From: an uncultured Pseudomonadales bacterium
GTDB lineage: Bacteria > Pseudomonadota > Gammaproteobacteria > Pseudomonadales > Cellvibrionaceae
Direction of reading: 5' to 3'
Assembly: GCA_938048505.1 (NCBI GenBank)
Contig: CALIUX010000267.1
Location: forward strand, 1-25,548
Length of the DNA: 25,548 bases
The position numbers were made by a program, and so were the translations under genes. Shown piece by piece: positions 23,684 to 25,548 of the stretch. The notes beneath the pieces are model-generated. The model saw only the letters and a program-made list of their open reading frames with translations, had not been told where the DNA came from and did no database searches. Each line of letters starts with the position of its first letter. Positions within the stretch are counted from its first letter, which is position 1.

Positions 23684-25548
23684 ATGTGTTCACTGCATGC
23701 TACTGCTAAGGCATGGTTATTTTATCGGATCATGGTAACGCTGATTACTCTATCAGCCATCCTACTCAGTGCCACCAACTGCTATGGATTAAAGAGCAAT
23801 AGTCTCTATAACAACCAATCAACGCCAGCAAAGCATGAAACGGGTGTACTTTCCACGCCGCATAGCCAAGACATCACCGAAACCATGCGTTTCACACGGC
23901 TTTTACATGGAAATATTGACACCGATGAAGTAATTAATGCTATTCAGGTTGCAAAGCAAGATCCGCAGGGTTTTATGTGGTTTGGGGGCGAACATGGGCT
24001 AGCTCGTTACGATGGCCATAATATCAAAATCTATCAGCATGATCCCAACAATGGCGCCTCCTTAACCAGTAATACAATATGGGACATTGTATTTGATCAC
24101 GACGGAGTGATGTGGATCGCAACCGATTCGGGGCTCGGCCGTTACCATTCAGAAAGTGACACATTCACTAGCTATCATTCAGGTGGGTACAAAACCAATG
24201 CATTAACCGGTGATTCTGTTCGCGCACTAGCAGTGGATGAAGATAACAACCTACTTATAGGCACAGATAATGGCTTTAATATTTTAGATGCCAGCCGTCA
24301 AAACTTTCAGCATTACACCAGTCAAGTAGACGACCCCTATCGCCTACCTGATCAACGCATTCGCACCGTTCATACCGACTCAAATAATATTATTTGGTTG
24401 GGCACTACTGGCTCTGGTTTGATTAAGCTACAACTCTCGCCCTTTAAACTGGATGTTTTCACGCACAACCCACAAAACCCGCACAGCATCGCACACAACG
24501 GGATTACAGATATTATTCGTGATCATCAAGGTGCCCTGTGGGTCAGCACATTTGGCGGCGGTATTAGCCGCATGCATAAGAGTGAAAAAAAGTTCACGCA
24601 TTACCAACACAACCCAGAAAAACCCAACAGCTTAGGCTCAAACACGGTTTGGAAATTATTTGAAGATAGCTTTCAAAACCTATGGATTGCAACAGATCAT
24701 GGCGGTATGGCACGCTATAATCGCAAAACAGATGACTTCAGCCATCTAACCCATAACGCATACAACGCAAATAGCTTAAGTTCCAATAATGTTCGCGATA
24801 TTTTTGAAGACCGTCACGGTGACCTTTGGGTTGGAACTTACCCTATGGGCACGAATTTTTTTGACCGCTCAAGTTTAGTCTTTGAAAATCATGTCCATAT
24901 TCCCGGTGACCCCACCAGTTTAAGCCACTCCAGCATCTTAGCGATAGAAAAAAGTCAGCATGGTCATCTCTGGATAGGCACTGAAGGCGGCCTCAGTGCG
25001 TTTGATCCATACACTAAGACCAGCAAACGATATCTCGCAAACCCAGGTAAAAAAGGCGCGCTGCAGTTCAATGCCGTGCTGAGTTTGCAAGAGCAAAGTA
25101 ATGGCGATCTGTGGGTTGGAACATGGTCAGGTGGGCTACATAAGCTAGATTACCAAACACAACAATTTGAACACTTCTCAAGTCAAAAACTATCAAACCA
25201 AGCGATTTCAAGCCAAACAGTATCTAATCAAACAACGTCTAATCAAACAACGTCTAATAAAATAGCTTCCAATACAGTAGAGCCCAACAAATCATTTATT
25301 AATAATCAAGATGCCGGCAAAAAAAGTATCAATAGCGACTACATCTGGCGCCTATTAATTGATAAACAAGAAAAGTTTTTATGGATCGGTACTGAAACGG
25401 GTGGATTAAACCGGCTAACACTTCAAACCCAAGAAGTGCATCATTTCCCCATAAATGAAAACATCAATAATGCAACGCCAAGTAGTCCAGCTCTCAGTAA
25501 TAATCATGTATGGTCTTTACTCGAAGACAGCAAAGGCTTTCTTTGGAT
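23684..25548 (+). CDS. Periplasmic beta-propeller sensor, N-terminal part (runs off the right edge)
   Basis: An open frame starts at ATG 23684 and stays open to the edge, giving about 621 codons. AAGGA lies 9 bases upstream. Residues about 10-34 are a hydrophobic signal sequence (WLFYRIMVTLITLSAILLSA). The rest is a string of 'two-component regulator propeller' repeats, about 45 residues each, with tryptophan blade motifs such as MWFGGEHGLARYDG (98-111), MWIATDSGLGRY, IWLGTTGSGLIKL, LWIATDHGGMARYN, LWIGTEGGLSAFDP and LWVGTWSGGLHKLD. Such propellers form the periplasmic input of large membrane receptors that continue with a Y_Y_Y domain, a membrane helix and a histidine kinase or diguanylate cyclase. 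That output part is outside the window, so I do not guess which. A seven-copy pentapeptide repeat interrupts the propeller (25178-25282). Confidence 0.88.
   Translation, partial: MCSLHATAKAWLFYRIMVTLITLSAILLSATNCYGLKSNSLYNNQSTPAKHETGVLSTPHSQDITETMRFTRLLHGNIDTDEVINAIQVAKQDPQGFMWFGGEHGLARYDGHNIKIYQHDPNNGASLTSNTIWDIVFDHDGVMWIATDSGLGRYHSESDTFTSYHSGGYKTNALTGDSVRALAVDEDNNLLIGTDNGFNILDASRQNFQHYTSQVDDPYRLPDQRIRTVHTDSNNIIWLGTTGSGLIKLQLSPFKLDVFTHNPQNPHSIAHNGITDIIRDHQGALWVSTFGGGISRMHKSEKKFTHYQHNPEKPNSLGSNTVWKLFEDSFQNLWIATDHGGMARYNRKTDDFSHLTHNAYNANSLSSNNVRDIFEDRHGDLWVGTYPMGTNFFDRSSLVFENHVHIPGDPTSLSHSSILAIEKSQHGHLWIGTEGGLSAFDPYTKTSKRYLANPGKKGALQFNAVLSLQEQSNGDLWVGTWSGGLHKLDYQTQQFEHFSSQKLSNQAISSQTVSNQTTSNQTTSNKIASNTVEPNKSFINNQDAGKKSINSDYIWRLLIDKQEKFLWIGTETGGLNRLTLQTQEVHHFPINENINNATPSSPALSNNHVWSLLEDSKGFLW
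25178..25282 (+). repeat. Seven-copy 15-bp in-frame tandem repeat in the propeller gene
   Basis: Seven 15-bp units start at 25178 and encode the pentapeptides SSQKL, SNQAI, SSQTV, SNQTT, SNQTT, SNKIA and SNTVE (residues 499-533). The two central units (25223 and 25238) are identical at the DNA level, TCTAATCAAACAACG, and the outer units diverge. The run sits after the strand sequence ...LHKLDYQTQQFEHF, where the next blade would normally begin, so it lengthens a loop between blades. Confidence 0.9.

Noticed and set aside
25178..25282. CRISPR-like repeat pattern
   Set aside because: The 15-bp units are directly adjacent with no spacers and lie in frame within a gene, so it is a coding tandem repeat.

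Overview
The window is a contiguous piece of a gammaproteobacterial chromosome with fairly even base use (G+C by eye a little under 50%). The gene content fits a free-living, probably aquatic, flagellated bacterium in the broad Pseudomonas/Oceanospirillum/Cellvibrio region of the class. The evidence is a FleQ-type flagellar master regulator, a TIGR02449 protein coupled to ZapA, the ybeZ-ybeY-ybeX-lnt block and a periplasmic 'two-component regulator propeller' sensor. I cannot name the genus. There is no sign of a prophage, insertion sequence, CRISPR array, tRNA or rRNA. Most of the window is ordinary housekeeping DNA.

Layout. 1-1514 (-): the 5' part of the ABC-F ATPase gene uup, divergent from slt, a soluble lytic transglycosylase (1839-3932, +). 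4230-5474 (+): an EAL-HDOD signalling protein, convergent with a leftward run of truD, pepP and ygfB (5496-8527). 8748-9349 (+): a small coiled-coil protein overlapping zapA. 9362-9868 (-): a flavin reductase. 10077-11528 (-): fleQ with a good sigma-70 promoter. 11799-13333 (-): a patatin-like phospholipase and a PspE-like periplasmic rhodanese. 13467-16699 (-): trmH, an RluA-type pseudouridine synthase and an S33-type hydrolase, closely packed and probably one operon. 17176-21508 (+): ybeZ (phoH-like), ybeY, ybeX (corC-like) and lnt, the usual RNA-processing and envelope block. 21573-23289 (-): an SDR oxidoreductase and djlA. 23684-25548 (+): the N-terminal part of a large beta-propeller sensor that runs off the right edge.

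Themes. Cyclic-di-GMP signalling appears twice: FleQ keeps every residue that binds the nucleotide in the Pseudomonas aeruginosa protein, and the EAL-HDOD protein keeps most catalytic EAL residues. Envelope functions recur (Slt, Lnt, YbeX, patatin, DjlA, propeller sensor), as do RNA modification and ribosome functions (Uup, TruD, TrmH, RluA-type, YbeY).

The most unusual signal is not a gene. At least eight places carry short degenerate tandem repeats with periods of 12-19 bp and unrelated sequences: 1882, 13405, 13526, 11731, 18798, 21515, 23383 and 25178. Inside genes the period is always a multiple of three, giving for example a seven-copy S-N-Q-x-x pentapeptide run in a loop of the propeller sensor. 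This suggests recent, repeated small duplications in this lineage.
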